A DNA stretch of 64,000 nt, taken from the NCBI GenBank assembly GCA_922989275.2, contig OV277861.1, positions 53,545,623-53,609,622 on the forward strand, given 5' to 3'. Source of the stretch: Gari tellinella (Eukaryota; Mollusca; Bivalvia; Cardiida; Psammobiidae). Position 1 is the first letter of the stretch. Every line of letters begins with the position of its first letter. A model generated the notes under the pieces. The model saw only the letters and a list, made by a program, of their open reading frames with translations. It made no database searches and was not told the origin of the DNA. Below are positions 27,388 through 39,541 of the stretch, one piece after another. The position numbers and the translations under genes are program-made.

Positions 27388-30300
27388 GTAAGAAAAATCC
27401 CAGATCAAGAGTTATCTACCTTTGAATTGCTGAAAATGCCATATCTTACCGGGTTTACACTCTTGCAAGTTGCAACTACATTTTTCAATGGATTTTTATT
27501 ATACCTGCACACAAAGTATATAGCTATAAGTTCTGGAATTATTGTTGAAATCTAATCATTGTGGCGATAGTTATCTTCTCTTGATATACTTTGAAATGCT
27601 AGCAAAGGCTTCATTTCAGTATTGTGCTCTAGTTTTCTGCCCTTGATGTACTCTACTATACTAGACTTATGCGGTTGTATTACAAAATTGTTTACATGCT
27701 ATACTACAAATTTGGATGGATTTAGATTAAGACGGGTGATACTCAAAGGTAAAGCTATCTGGCTTCATTACAACAGGTGAGCGATGTCAGGGCATTCAAT
27801 GCCGTCTTGTCTTGTGGTTGTTTTAGACAAGTAGTAAATGTACTCTACTTTGAAATCTTTATTCCAGGACATCAGTGGAAAAGAGAAGCACCGTTTTGAG
27901 GAAATGGCAGAAAAGGACAAGGCTAGATATGAAAGAGAGATGGCCAACTATGTCCCACCTGCTGGAACAACAGTCAGGGGTACAAAGAAAAGGACAAAGG
28001 ACCCCAATGCCCCTAAAAGGGCCCTGTAAGTATGATAATCAGAATGTGTTAATTAGAACTTATAGAAGTACATGTACATGTACATCCAGGTTTATCCATG
28101 GTTAATGTCCTGATGCAGGAGCAGCAACCACAGAGGAACTTGCACAATGCATGACAGAAAGGAAAGATTGGAGGTGCTGGCAACGTGTCCGTCTGCGGAC
28201 GACCTGATGATGACATAGCAGGTTTTCAGTATTCTGGATATATACAGTTTATTATGCTCCCCTTTAGGGGGGTGGGGGGGGGGGCATATAGTCGACGCTT
28301 TGTCCGTCCGTTCCCACAATATGATAGATACGTGGCTAAAATTGTGTCCATAACCTAGACACATAATTGAAAAACATTAACCTGGCAGTTTCTTGTAACA
28401 TTAACCTGGCCATTTCTTGTGACATTAACCTGTGGGACATAGGGTTAGGGGTAGGGTTAGCCTCCAGATCATTCTATAACAAAGTTAGTATTCATTTATG
28501 TGGCTAACCGCACATACTTTAGCCACATAAAAGAGATACATGTACAATAAAGAAGGATATGGCCACTTAAATGGAGATTGTGGATACGTCCGTCCGTGCG
28601 TGCGTCTGTCTGTCTGTCCATGCTCACAAAATGATAGTTGTGTGGCTAAAATTGTTTCATCGGCTCTAAATGACCTTTTTGTGTCGATGGGCCGTAAAAC
28701 ACCATTCATTCATTCATTCTAAAATTGTTTCCATAACCTAGACACATAATTGAAAAACATTAACCTGGCCATTTCTTGTGACATTAACCCGGGTTAGCCT
28801 CCAGATCATTCTATAACAAAGTTAGTATTCATTTATGTGGCTAACCACATACATTTTAACCACATAAAAGAGATACAATAAAGAAGGATTTGTGGGTACG
28901 TCTGTCCGTCCGTCACGCTTTTTTGTCCGGAGCATATCTCCTTAACGGTACACCGTAACTTGAAGAAACTTGCTACAGTGATAGAGAATGACAAAAGGAG
29001 GTGCAGTACACAAGAACCGTAACTCTCTCATTTCCCAATTTTGAATTATCTCCTTTTTTCTCATTAAAAAATCAATTTTGTCTGGAGCATATCTCTTGAC
29101 TGTTACAACGTAAGTTGATGAAACATGTTACAGTGATAGAGGATGACTGAAGGAAGTGCAGTACACAAGAAGTGTAACTCTGTCATCTCCCAATATTGAA
29201 TTATCTCCCTTTTTGTAAAAATACCAAACAATTTTGTCCGGAGTATATCTCTTGACTGCTACACCCTAAGTTAATGGAACTTGATACAGTCATAGATGGT
29301 GACATATGGAGGTGCAGTTCACAAGAACCATGACTCTGTCATCTCCCAATATTTAATTATCTCCCCTTTTCTATTTAAAAAAATCAAATTTTGTCTGGAG
29401 CATATAGTCTGAGCATTGCATTGTTAGTTGATGAAACTTGATACAGGATGAAAGAAAGAGTTCTGTACTCAAGAACCATAACTCTGCCATCTCCCAAAAT
29501 TAAATGATCTCCCTTTTTCTACATTTCTACAATTTAAAAAACGAAATTTTCTGCCGCATTGTAACTTGATGAAACTTGATTCCTAGTTAGAGGATGACAA
29601 AAAGAAGTGTAGTACACAATAATTATAACTCCAAATCTCCAAATATTGAACTGCCTCCCTTTTTTAAAAAAAAAATCATTTCTGTCTGAAGCATATCTCC
29701 TGAGTTTATGAAACTTGATACTTTGCTCACCTACTAAACATGATATACCTTGGGGGTTTTCTTTGTGGGGAGCATCCATCGTTGGGAACGATATTCTTGT
29801 TTACCCATCTCTTGCTATTGGCGTATATTAATGCTTTTTGAAAACCATGTACAAAGACCCAGCTCAGGCAGCTCCTTAAGCGAGGCAGTTGTCTGATCAG
29901 GGTGTACACTGTTTTCTTATAGGATCTGACTTTTATCTCAACAAAAGTAAGCTCTTCCTGCATTTTGACTTGTTGATGGTTAAATCAGACAGAAAATAAC
30001 AGAGTCAATCTTTCAACTTAACTATTAGTCTGCTGCTTTATGCAACCTCCTTTTCTAGCACTAAATAAGGCTACTGGGTTGATAAATAACTTGTTCTGGA
30101 CAATCTAAGAACAGTTTAAGAATAAACTTGTCCTGTGCAAGCATTATTGTGCCTGATCAGAGGATCCCACTGATAAGGGCCTGCATTGTTTATGATTCAG
30201 CAATGTTAAAGCAGATAGAAAGTAAAGCAGAATATGCACTTAGACACATTCTGCTTTACTTTCAACCTGCTTTAAGCTAACATCTGATATGATATAGAAA

Positions 30301-31977
30301 ATAATTTTTAGGGTACATACATGTATTTGTATGTTAAAATGGAACTAGTATCATCACCGATTCAGTGGAGGACTATGCTAATGGGATAATGAATTACATG
30401 TAATTGAAAACTGGAATTTTGCATGTGAAATTTCAGGGAGTCAATGCTGTACAGTGCTTGGTCTAGTGTTATTAAGCGTTTGGGTTGTTTTTGAGTCCAA
30501 GATCGTTCTCAAGCATTTGATTGGTCAGATTTAAGGCATAAGCTAAAGTCTATGCTGACAGCTCCTGATAAGGGGAGTATTTCAAAAAATAAAATCTTTA
30601 TTTCTGCTTTAAACCCTATGGTGTCACAACTCGTTAGAATCGTCTGGAAGAGACTTCTAGACGATTCTAATGAGTAGAAACACTATAGGATTTGGTGCTG
30701 AAATGAGTTGAGATAATGTTGAATTTGCTCAGTTTACTTTCTCTTATCTGGAGCTCTGTTTGCTTAGGAATGACCACAGACTTGACCCACATTTCATGTT
30801 GTTGTGTTTCAGGTCAGCTTTCTTCTTGTTCTGTAATGATGAAAGACCAAAAGTCAGGAAGGAACATGGCGACTACACGGTTGCAGAGGTAGCCAAGGAG
30901 CTCGGAAAGAGATGGGGAAAAGTCACGGACAGAACCAAGTATGAGAAGCAGGCAGAGCAGGAGAAGAAGAAATATGAGATTGTAAGTATCCCAATCTTGA
31001 GAGCTTGATTTACAGCCTGAAAAATTCTTATAACCCATTACCCCATAGCCTGTTTCTAGTGTTGATGATAGTTGACCACTTAAAGCAGGTTGATAGTAAA
31101 GCAGAATGAGCCTTAAGGCACATTCTTCTTTATTTTCTGCCTGCCTTAAGTTTCCATTTGTCATAATATAGAAAATATTTCTTATTATACACATCCATGA
31201 CTGTATAAAATGGAACTGCTTCCTTCTGTTAAGAAATTAATTAAAGGCGTATTTATTGGGTAATGGAATGAATTAGTTGCCATGAGCAAAAACTGTTTGT
31301 CAGAATGATATAGTGCTTTAAATTTTTAAAATTAAAAAAACAACAATCATGAATAGGCATAAATAGACTAGCCTTTAATGGAAACTCATATTGGCCATTT
31401 TAAGTTTCACGGATGAACCCCTTATAGGCACCTCTACCTGCTCCTTGAAATAAACATAAAAAAGTTTTTTATTGCAAGTGGTAGCCTAAGGCGATTTACA
31501 CTTCGCTTCGAAAGAAAAAATATTAACCAGTTGCCCCATAACTTGTTTCAAGTTTTGAAGATAGTAAGTTGACCACTTAAAGCAGTTTGAAAGGAAAGCA
31601 GAATGCGCCTTAAGGTGCATTCTGCTTTCCTTTTAGCATGATTTAAGCTAACATCTGTGAAAATCTTAAAAATATTTCTTATGATATTTAATCATGACTT
31701 TATAAATTGGAACTATTTTCTTCAGTGGAGGAATAAATTGAAGGCAGTAAAATGCATATTTATGGGGTATTGAGTTAAAAGTTTATGTATTTATTGTTTA
31801 TGTTCACCTATTCCCGTTTAGGCAATGGCAGCTTACAAGGCGGGACTAGGAAGCCCACAGAAGAAGGCAGCGCCCTCTAGATCTCCAGCCAAGAAGCCGA
31901 AGGTGGAGGAGAGTGAGGAAGAAGATGAAGACGATGATGAAGAAGATGATGATGATGATGATGAAGATGACGAGTAG
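27238..31977 (+). CDS. HMGB-like gene 2, complete; exons 27238-27387, 27868-28025, 30813-30981, 31822-31977
   Basis: Predicted protein of 210 aa with the domain order of gene 1. It carries Ala17, His58 and Ala127, and one extra Asp in the tail. Cysteines 22, 23, 45 and 110 are kept. Introns are 480, 2787 and 840 bp; with no nested 1380-bp element in intron 2 and no transposon in intron 3, this is close to the ancestral layout. The exon 3 donor is the consensus GTAAGT. Nothing in the frame or splice sites suggests a pseudogene. The upstream noncoding exon is not located. Confidence 0.9.
27868..28025 (+). CDS. Gene 2 coding exon 2
   Basis: Starts [16 protein letters not shown], with His58 replacing Arg. 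Ends in phase 2 before GTAAGT. Confidence 0.9.
28251..29799 (+). mobile_element. Pearl-like/HINE element in intron 2 of gene 2, without nested insertion
   Basis: ATTATGCTCCCC to ATATTCTTG, 1549 bp. The G-run at the left end is interrupted by T. Three telomere-like GGGTTAG motifs near 28441 are part of the element. The site taken by the 1380-bp element in genes 1 and 4 is empty here (about 29052). Confidence 0.6.
30813..30981 (+). CDS. Gene 2 coding exon 3
   Basis: Box B core with Cys110 (FFLFCND) and Ala127. Donor GTAAGT. Confidence 0.9.
31028..31275. repeat. Family 1 MITE, uninterrupted, in intron 3 of gene 2
   Basis: The intact counterpart of the element split in gene 1. The sequence CTTATTATACACATCC at about 31181-31196 contains a single TATTATA, the pre-insertion target of the 5.6-kb transposon. 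Confidence 0.65.
31523..31778. repeat. Family 1 MITE before gene 2 exon 4
   Basis: Ends TATGGGGTATTGAGTTAA; the GGGTATTG variant is shared with gene 3 only. Confidence 0.6.
31822..31977 (+). CDS. Gene 2 coding exon 4, acidic tail one Asp longer
   Basis: The tail's inner run is six Asp (GAT repeats) instead of five, a one-codon expansion in a GAT microsatellite; otherwise as in gene 1. Confidence 0.9.
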   Translation, partial: AMAAYKAGLGSPQKKAAPSRSPAKKPKVEESEEEDEDDDEEDDDDDDEDDE

Positions 31978-31990
31978 ATTGCCAAGGGAG

Positions 31991-32411
31991 TTAACCCATT
32001 ACCCTATAGAATGTTTTTAGTATTGAAGATAACTGACCTCTTAACCCTTAACCCCATTGCCTGTTTCTAGTTTTGAAGACAGGTGACCTCTTAAAGCAGG
32101 TTGAAAGTAAAGCAGAAGGCGCATTCTGCTTTACTTTCAGCCTGCTTTAAGGTATAATCTGCTAGAATTTAAAAACTTATTCTTGTGGTAAAAATTGGGG
32201 AAAGGATTAAAGCAGGTTATAAGTAAACGAGAATGCATTTCAAGGTACATTCTGCTCTAAATTCAGCCTGCTTTAAGCTACCATCTACTAAGAATATAGC
32301 TTATACAAGTCAAATGTATTTCTTATGGTACATGTGCATGGCTGTATAAAGTCAAACTATTTTCTTCAGCGGATGAATAAATGAAAGACATATTTATGGG
32401 GTAATGGGTTG
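31991..32411. repeat. Compound family 1 MITE, 3' of gene 2
   Basis: Two hairpins, first with the AGAAGGCGCATTCTGCT centre as after genes 1, 3 and 4. Confidence 0.6.
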
Positions 32412-33824
32412 AACAGATCATTTCATTTGATGAACAAATGTGTCGTGTATATTGTTATTGTTATATATCATCAAACTCCAATCAGGCTAGTGTTCTATTA
32501 TTCTTATATTTTGGCAAGAACTGTTTGGTGTTCAGTACAGTAAAATGTCTCTATTATGACCACTAAATGGTGGTAATTATTGTAAGGTGTTGAAGACAAT
32601 AGGCTCATTGAAGCAATGTAAAAATAAAACTGAAAACTCCTTTAGGAGCCTTCTGTTTTATTTTTACCTTGCTTAAATTGCCTTTATTCAATCAACTTTC
32701 TTTTGGGTGTCTTTAATAGAGGGATTTTACTGTTTGTAATAAAAGATAAGCATTATGGTTATTTTTTCAAACAATTTTTACATTAATAATATTATTGTTT
32801 CAATGGTCAGTTTAAAACTGGATTGAGATATATATCTGAAAGAGTTATGGCTTAACTTTTTGTATGCTTTATTGCTTACGGTGACACATGGTAACATTGG
32901 CATTTATAGTTTGGATCCTAACCCTGCTTCATCTCACAGGGATAAAAACTTACACTCTGACCCTGTTTTGAAAAGAATATTTTAAAATTCTTTTTTTAAA
33001 AACAGAAGCAGATGAAAAGTGTTGCAGACGAGAAAATTTAATCAGCATGCAAAGAGTTAACAAGAAAAAAAGAGAGGGACACTGCTCAGTATAGTTATGC
33101 AAATTAAACTTCTCATAAGCAATAGCTTTGATTGTAAGAAAATAATGGAATATTTATAAAGATATGACTGCTAAATGCAGGATAATATAAATGTTTTCTC
33201 AAAGCATGGCTAGTGAAATCAAACAATGATATTGCTGACTACAGTAATAAGATGTCCTTTTAAATTTGTCCTGGGGCATTTCTCATAGAAAATGATTTTC
33301 AGTTGGATAGCTTAAAGCGTACAAAGAGTGAAAAAAAGAATACTGTAGATTCTTTTATTTCTTGAAAAATGGAACACGATTGTTAATCATGAGTTCTGAA
33401 CTTGACCTGTTTAAACATTTCTGTACCAGTTACCTGTGTATTTTCAGGGAGAAATCCCACTATCTTTGACATCACTCAATTTGCATACAGAATATTTATA
33501 CATGCTGACGTAATCATCTGCATTTTATTTTAATCCCATAGAACTTAGTTTGTAATGAGATTTATCTTCATGTTTATGCATGTATTTCTGTATTTTCCCA
33601 TGAAAATTGTATTTTTGCCCCTGTTGACATTGAAATACTTAATGGCATAAATGTATTTGATTTAATGGAAATTAGGTAAAATGGACTATTCCAATATATA
33701 AGCATGGAAGAATCCACTTGGGGCAAATGGGTTAAGATCACAGGTAACTGGGTCAAGAAGCATAATAAGATACAAAATTGTTTATGATATCAGGACTGAG
33801 CGTTGTTCCGGTTAGAACTCATAT

Positions 33825-34050
33825 TTAACCCTTTCAACCCTACACCCCTCTGTAGAGATTACTGATTACATATGCAAACAGTGTAGACCCTGATCAGAGG
33901 GCTCCTACAGGAGCCCTCTGACCAGGGTCTGCACTGTTTATTTGTTGTCATATCAAAAGTGCAACAGTAGACTGGTTAAAAATACCTCTACTTTAAGAAT
34001 CCAAAAGGATCATGATTCCCACAAGAGATGTTTAGGGTTGACAGGATTAA
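33825..34050. repeat. Family 2 MITE (segment 2-3)
   Basis: Full-length central stem; ends TTAACCCTTTC and GACAGGATTAA. Confidence 0.6.
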
Positions 34051-34909
34051 CCCATTCTGAGTTTTAAATTATTTCTGTGTTCCACTTTTCATACTATATT
34101 CATCTTCATTGTTGTAAATACTCATTTTTGTCATTTATTTGTTAAGCACTCTAATTTTAATTAGTTTTTTAAACCATTGTATTACTTTTCTTGAGAGACC
34201 AACCATTATGTAGGAATAAGGATATTAATTGGTAAGTAGCTGCTAAATGCAGGGATGAAGTAATGCAGAAAGTTTCTGAAGGAACTTCCCGTTTCACTAT
34301 AGTCCTTAATTGAGCAGTCGCCTGTTAATATTACAGATTTTAAGTCGCTCAAGGGAGGTAATTCTGCATACCATATTGGCTCATTAGAATTGTTGAAATA
34401 AAGAAGCTCTGTAAGTTAATAACAGATTGACAATCCAATCGATATTTTGGGTTCACATATAGATCATGGCATTTCTGTTAACCTAAAATTACGATATAAC
34501 AAACAGAATCCTGATTAAAAATGCATCTGATCAGGATCCAAAGTCGTTTTGACTGCAACATCTTCAAATGAAAAGGAGAAAGAGCCTCCGTTCAGGATTA
34601 AAAGTACAATAAAGAGTTCTTATTGTTTGTTACAGAGATTTTGAGCCAATATTGTACCAACTTTGTCGGCAAAAATTCATTGAAGACGTATGGGGAGTGG
34701 TATGGATAGGGAGCTATATTGATGGTCGCAGGTTTTTTAGGCCTCGAGGAAAGTACCAGTAAACCCAAGTATCAATGCATTTCTACATTATGTTTCACCA
34801 AAGCCTGTTAGTGACAATTCTTATGAGTAGTCACATTATAGACTTTGATGGAGATATATAAGGATTTTATTGCTTGAAAAAGATCAATACTCCTATCTGA
34901 AGATCACTG

Positions 34910-35370
34910 TTAGCCCTTTACTCAGCCTGTTTCTCGTTTTGAAGACTGGTGACTACTTAAAGCAGGTTGAAAGTGAAGCAGAATGTGCCTTAAGGCACAT
35001 TCTGCTTTACTTTCAGCATACTTTAAGTTACCATCTGCTAGGAAAAAGGAAATATGTCTGTGTTCCATATTCATTCCTGTATAAAGAGGAACTATTGTTC
35101 TCAATGAAGAAATGCTTTTAACCCTTTACCCAATAACCCGTTTATAACATTATATACAGGTGATCACTTAAAGCAGGTTGAAAGCAAAGCAGAATGTGCC
35201 TTAAGGCACATCCTGCTTTTCTTTCAGCCTGCTTTAAACTATCATCTGCTAGGCTATATAAAATATTTGTTATTATAATTGTTCATGAGGGTTTAAACTG
35301 GAACTATTTTCTACAGCGGTGGAATAAATTAAATACGCTAAAAGTCGCTTCTATGGGGGGAAAGGGTTAA
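34910..35370. repeat. Pair of family 1 MITEs (segment 2-3)
   Basis: Second element starts at 35118 within AATGCTTTTAACCC and ends at GGGTTAAGG. Both hairpins are intact. Confidence 0.6.
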
Positions 35371-35979
35371 GGCATAAACCTATGGAGTAAAAGGTTAATT
35401 ATGCTGTATCACCCATGCATCTAATGGATTGTTGCTGAACACAGGTAGAGAGTACACATAAATTGTATCAACATAGATCACCTTACATATACTTCAAAAT
35501 TCACATTTCCATGGTAACTTCATATTGTAAGTCAAATGCATATTGTATGTAGTCATTGTAATTGAAATCTACATAGAAATAATCTCAAAAATATTTATTT
35601 TGGCAAATGTTGAAGGCTAGTTCTAAGCAGAGAAGCCCAGTCTAGTTCTGGTGTGAATGAAAGTGCTCAATCATATGCGTGTATATATGCATTATGTATG
35701 AATAAAGTAGAAGTCAGGTAAGAAAAACAGCATATGTTTTTACTGTGAAATAAAATTATTTTACAGCACAGTTCCTTGTTTGTTCTATTTGGCTGTTTAA
35801 AACATTGAATTTTACCCATAGGTATACTCATATGACTGTTATCAGCTCACTTTAGTAAAAGCATGCCCAAAGTGCGCTTTAGTTACATTTTAACTCCCTT
35901 TTTAGCTCCAATATTTGAAGAATAGGTAAAGCTAATGCAGTCACGCTTGAAAGGGGGGGGGGGGGGGTACTACTGGAAT

Positions 35980-36554
35980 CAGCCTGTCTGTCCTTGGTCG
36001 GTCTTTCAACAAAATCTTGTGCATTGAACTCCTCCATTAGTTTCAACTGGAATAACTTGATACTTGGCATGAATGTTAATTTGGAGTAGTAGATGTGTGC
36101 AAGGCACAACTCTCAGGTGTCCCTGACCTATGGCCTTGAAATTTGTTGGTCAGTTCGTCTGCAAAATCTTGTGCAGTGAACACCTTCAGTTTTGATCTGA
36201 TTCGCCGGATACTTAGCATAAATGTTAATCTGGAGTAGATGTGTAAAACACAAATTTCAGGTCTCTGATCTTGACCTCTTGCCTTGAAATAGTTGACCTG
36301 GTTTTAGCTCAATGTGAGCTATTGGGATTGCCCTGTGTCCGTCGTCGTTTACAATTGCTTCAAATGTCTTCTCCTATACCGCTTGACAGATTTCAGCCTG
36401 TCTGTCCTTGGTCGGTCTTTCAACAAAATCTTGTGCATTGAACTCCTCCATTAGTTTCAACTGGAATAACTTGATACTTGGCATGAATGTTAATTTGGAG
36501 TAGTAGATGTGTGCAAGGCACAACTCTCAGGTGTCCCTGACCTATGGCCTTGAA
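35980..36554. repeat. Module with direct duplication (segment 2-3)
   Basis: Counterpart of 4808-5383, preceded by a poly-G run of about 15. Confidence 0.5.
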
Positions 36555-37836
36555 AGTTGAAATCAAATTTTTGACTTAAAACTAACCTTTTCTTGGTTTA
36601 ACAAATTTGAAACGCATTTTTTAGTGGAAATATGTTGTCTTGTGCATAAATTATTGATTTTGAATAAATGAATGACTCATTTCTGTGTTTCTTTATTAGT
36701 TTATCCTTTTGAATACTTGGGACTACTCTTGACTAGTATTGAAGGCATATGCAAACAACATGTATTTAGACCAGACCCACATAATGCCTTGCTTAATCAG
36801 GACCATAACTGTTGATCATTTTGTTAGTATTTTTAGACATAAATAAAAGAGATTGTTGAATTCAGATCTTCAGCAGATGTCATTTTGAGCATGACTGACA
36901 TTTATCTTAAGGGCAATTGTTTCTAAACTTAGCAATGATCTTATGCATAGGCTCCAAATAATTGGAACTCAGCTTGTGTGGTTTACTTTGTTTTAACTTT
37001 AACATTTTGCATTTTAAAGCATTTTGAACTAGTTTTTAAAAAATAAGTTAAAAGAAATGATTTTTGTTTGTTTTAGAAAATGCCCATAGCTTATTGGTGG
37101 TAGAGCTACATCTTCTCCTATATAGGCTAAAGATAAAAGTAGAACCTAACTGTAACCAAAGAAAGATTTAAAAGGAAAAAAAGGAATAGTTTAACTTGAT
37201 TCAATTTTTAAAGCAGACATGTGCACCTCACATTTAAACAGTAGCCTAAAGCATTCTTTTTAAATGACTGAACTACAGGTCTTTTACTGTAGATCTACAT
37301 GAAATAAAATTAAGCCTTGAAGTGCCAATCTGAAGTTCTGATCAGCACTTATGCAAAGTTGCAAACAGTGTAGACCCAAAACAGATTGCTGCTTTAATGA
37401 TGTTGTATTAGATGCAACTTAATGCAACATGTGATCAGGATCAATACTGATTGACATCCTCTAATTGCTTTTTAATTAAGTAAAATTGCCAACAAATTAC
37501 ATCTATTAACTTTAGAAATGAAAATGGCTGAATATTGTTGTAAATAGTATGGATCCAGATAAGGATCCACACAATTTGTGAACTAACCAGGATACTTTGA
37601 ACATTTGATAAGATTAATACTCAAAGAGTAATAGTGTTTAATTTACTATGTATAACAAACAACCACCCCAGAAATATTGTCTTCTTTAATTTATTCTGAC
37701 TGTCTAATAAGTAGTAAATAATATGGATCCAGTAAGGATGCAAGGTGGGATTTGGATCTAAACTATATGCACAGGCTATGATGAGAAATCTTTCCTCACA
37801 TGTTATTTGCAGGAGAAGGGTTAACTCTTTCAACAC

Positions 37837-38087
37837 TTAACCCTTTGAACCCAAGTCCCGCCTATAGGCAACCTTTTCGAACAGTATACATGTGAAAAGT
37901 GTACTTGTCCTATGCAAACAGTGAAGACCCAGATCAGAGGGCTCCTTATGGAGCCCTCTTATCTGGGTCTTCCCTGATTGTCATACTGCACAACATCGAC
38001 AAAAACTACCATTAAAAGTCAGAAATGGACTAGACTAAAATGGAAACTGGGATTGTCCATTTGAAGTTTCAGGGAGGAAAGAGTTAA
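37837..38087. repeat. Family 2 MITE upstream of gene 3
   Basis: Ends TTAACCCTTTGAACCC and GGAAAGAGTTAA. The free hairpin homologue follows at about 38191-38259. Confidence 0.55.
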
Positions 38088-39391
38088 GTAACTGTTGTTG
38101 GTTAAAGGGTTCCCTTGTGGGTCTTTTTAGTTACAAAATGATGAAACGGTCTACTTGGAATTCTGGGTAGACTAGTTGAATAAATACTGGTTAGCAAACA
38201 GTGTAGACCCAGATCAGAGGGGATGGTCCCTCTGATCTGTATTTACACTGTTTGCAAATGTAATGAGTATATTTTGAGCAGGTCCATGGTGTTGAAAGAG
38301 TTGATTCACTCCTTTCTTTCTTTATTTTTTGAATTACACCAACACAGAGATGTCAAGTCAGTGTATCTGAGATAACTCTGGCTTTCTTAGTTTTTCACAG
38401 TTTTCTCCCTTAGTAAAATGTGCTTCTAGACAGTCTTTACTCCTTAATATTTTTTAAAATACTTATCAGAAAACTAAGTAAACTCATTTTGAGAATGAGA
38501 TAAAAGGATGAGTCACACAAATTTAAGATGAAAAAGAAAAAACCTTTTCCTGGCAAAATTTCCCTAACCTTTATCATGCTATGTGTGTCTGGCCAACATT
38601 TCACTTTGCAAACAGTTTGGATTCAAATCAGATGCTGCGTCAATCTGGATCCAAACTGTTTAGTGCTGATAGTCCATTTGACAAGTATAAAAACTGATTT
38701 GTGGGGTATTTCAGCAAACAATATATTTGAAGCAGACTACACTTACATGATAAGGATAAAGTAAAAAAAATGCATGTTGGCTGACTTGGCTCTAGTACAT
38801 CAAACAGTGTAGACCCTGCTGATCAAAGGGCTCCTTTTTACAGTATATTGTTAAAATCAAGCCTAGAGGAGCCGCTAGATAGTCATAAGTGGCTAGACTT
38901 AAAGACATTACTTTACCTACATTAACTCTATGAACCCTAGTCAGGGAGGCATATAAAATTATATGTGTCATTTGCAAACAGCTTACATGTGAGGCCAGAG
39001 GGGTACACTTGTCCTATGCAAACAGTGTAGACCCTGAACAGAGGGTTCCTTAGGGACCCTAAAAGTAAAAAATGGACTACCGGTAGATAAATTGAAAATT
39101 AGAATTGTCCATTTGAGGTTTCATGGAGGAAAGTGTTAAGCTTGGGTGGTTTCACCTTGTCTGGTAAAAAGTTGATAAATAAGCATGCAAAGCCTACCAT
39201 ACCTGTAAAAGTGGCTCTGCAAAGAATCAGTGAAGCATCTCATTTGAGACCTGTCACATAATGGGGGGGGGGGGGGGGTGTTTGTAATTGGAAAATGAAT
39301 GTTAAATGTTTCAGGAGTGAAAGACTTTTAAACCCAGTATTTTCCTTGTTTCAGGTTTCTATTGTTCACTGAAGTAAACCAGTAACTGAAA

Positions 39392-39541
39392 ATGTCTAAG
39401 AAGGATGCCAACAAGCCAAAAGGGCGTATGTCATCATACGCCTACTTTGTGCAATGCTGTAGGGAGGAACATAAGAAGAAGCACCCTGGGGAGAATGTAG
39501 TGTTCGCAGAGTTCACCAAGAAATGCGCCCAGAAGTGGAAG
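39392..39541 (+). CDS. Gene 3 coding exon 1
   Basis: Fifty codons ending CAQKWK; protein identical to gene 2 exon 1, with a synonymous Ser2 codon change. Confidence 0.9.

Larger units (their letters stand above)
31978..39354. other. Intergenic segment between genes 2 and 3
   Basis: Holds MITEs at 31991-32411, 33825-34050, 34910-35370, 37837-38087 and 38922-39139, the duplicated module 35980-36554, and an exon-like fragment at about 34550-34762. A poly-G run (39263-39278) lies near gene 3. No second gene recognised. Confidence 0.6.
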
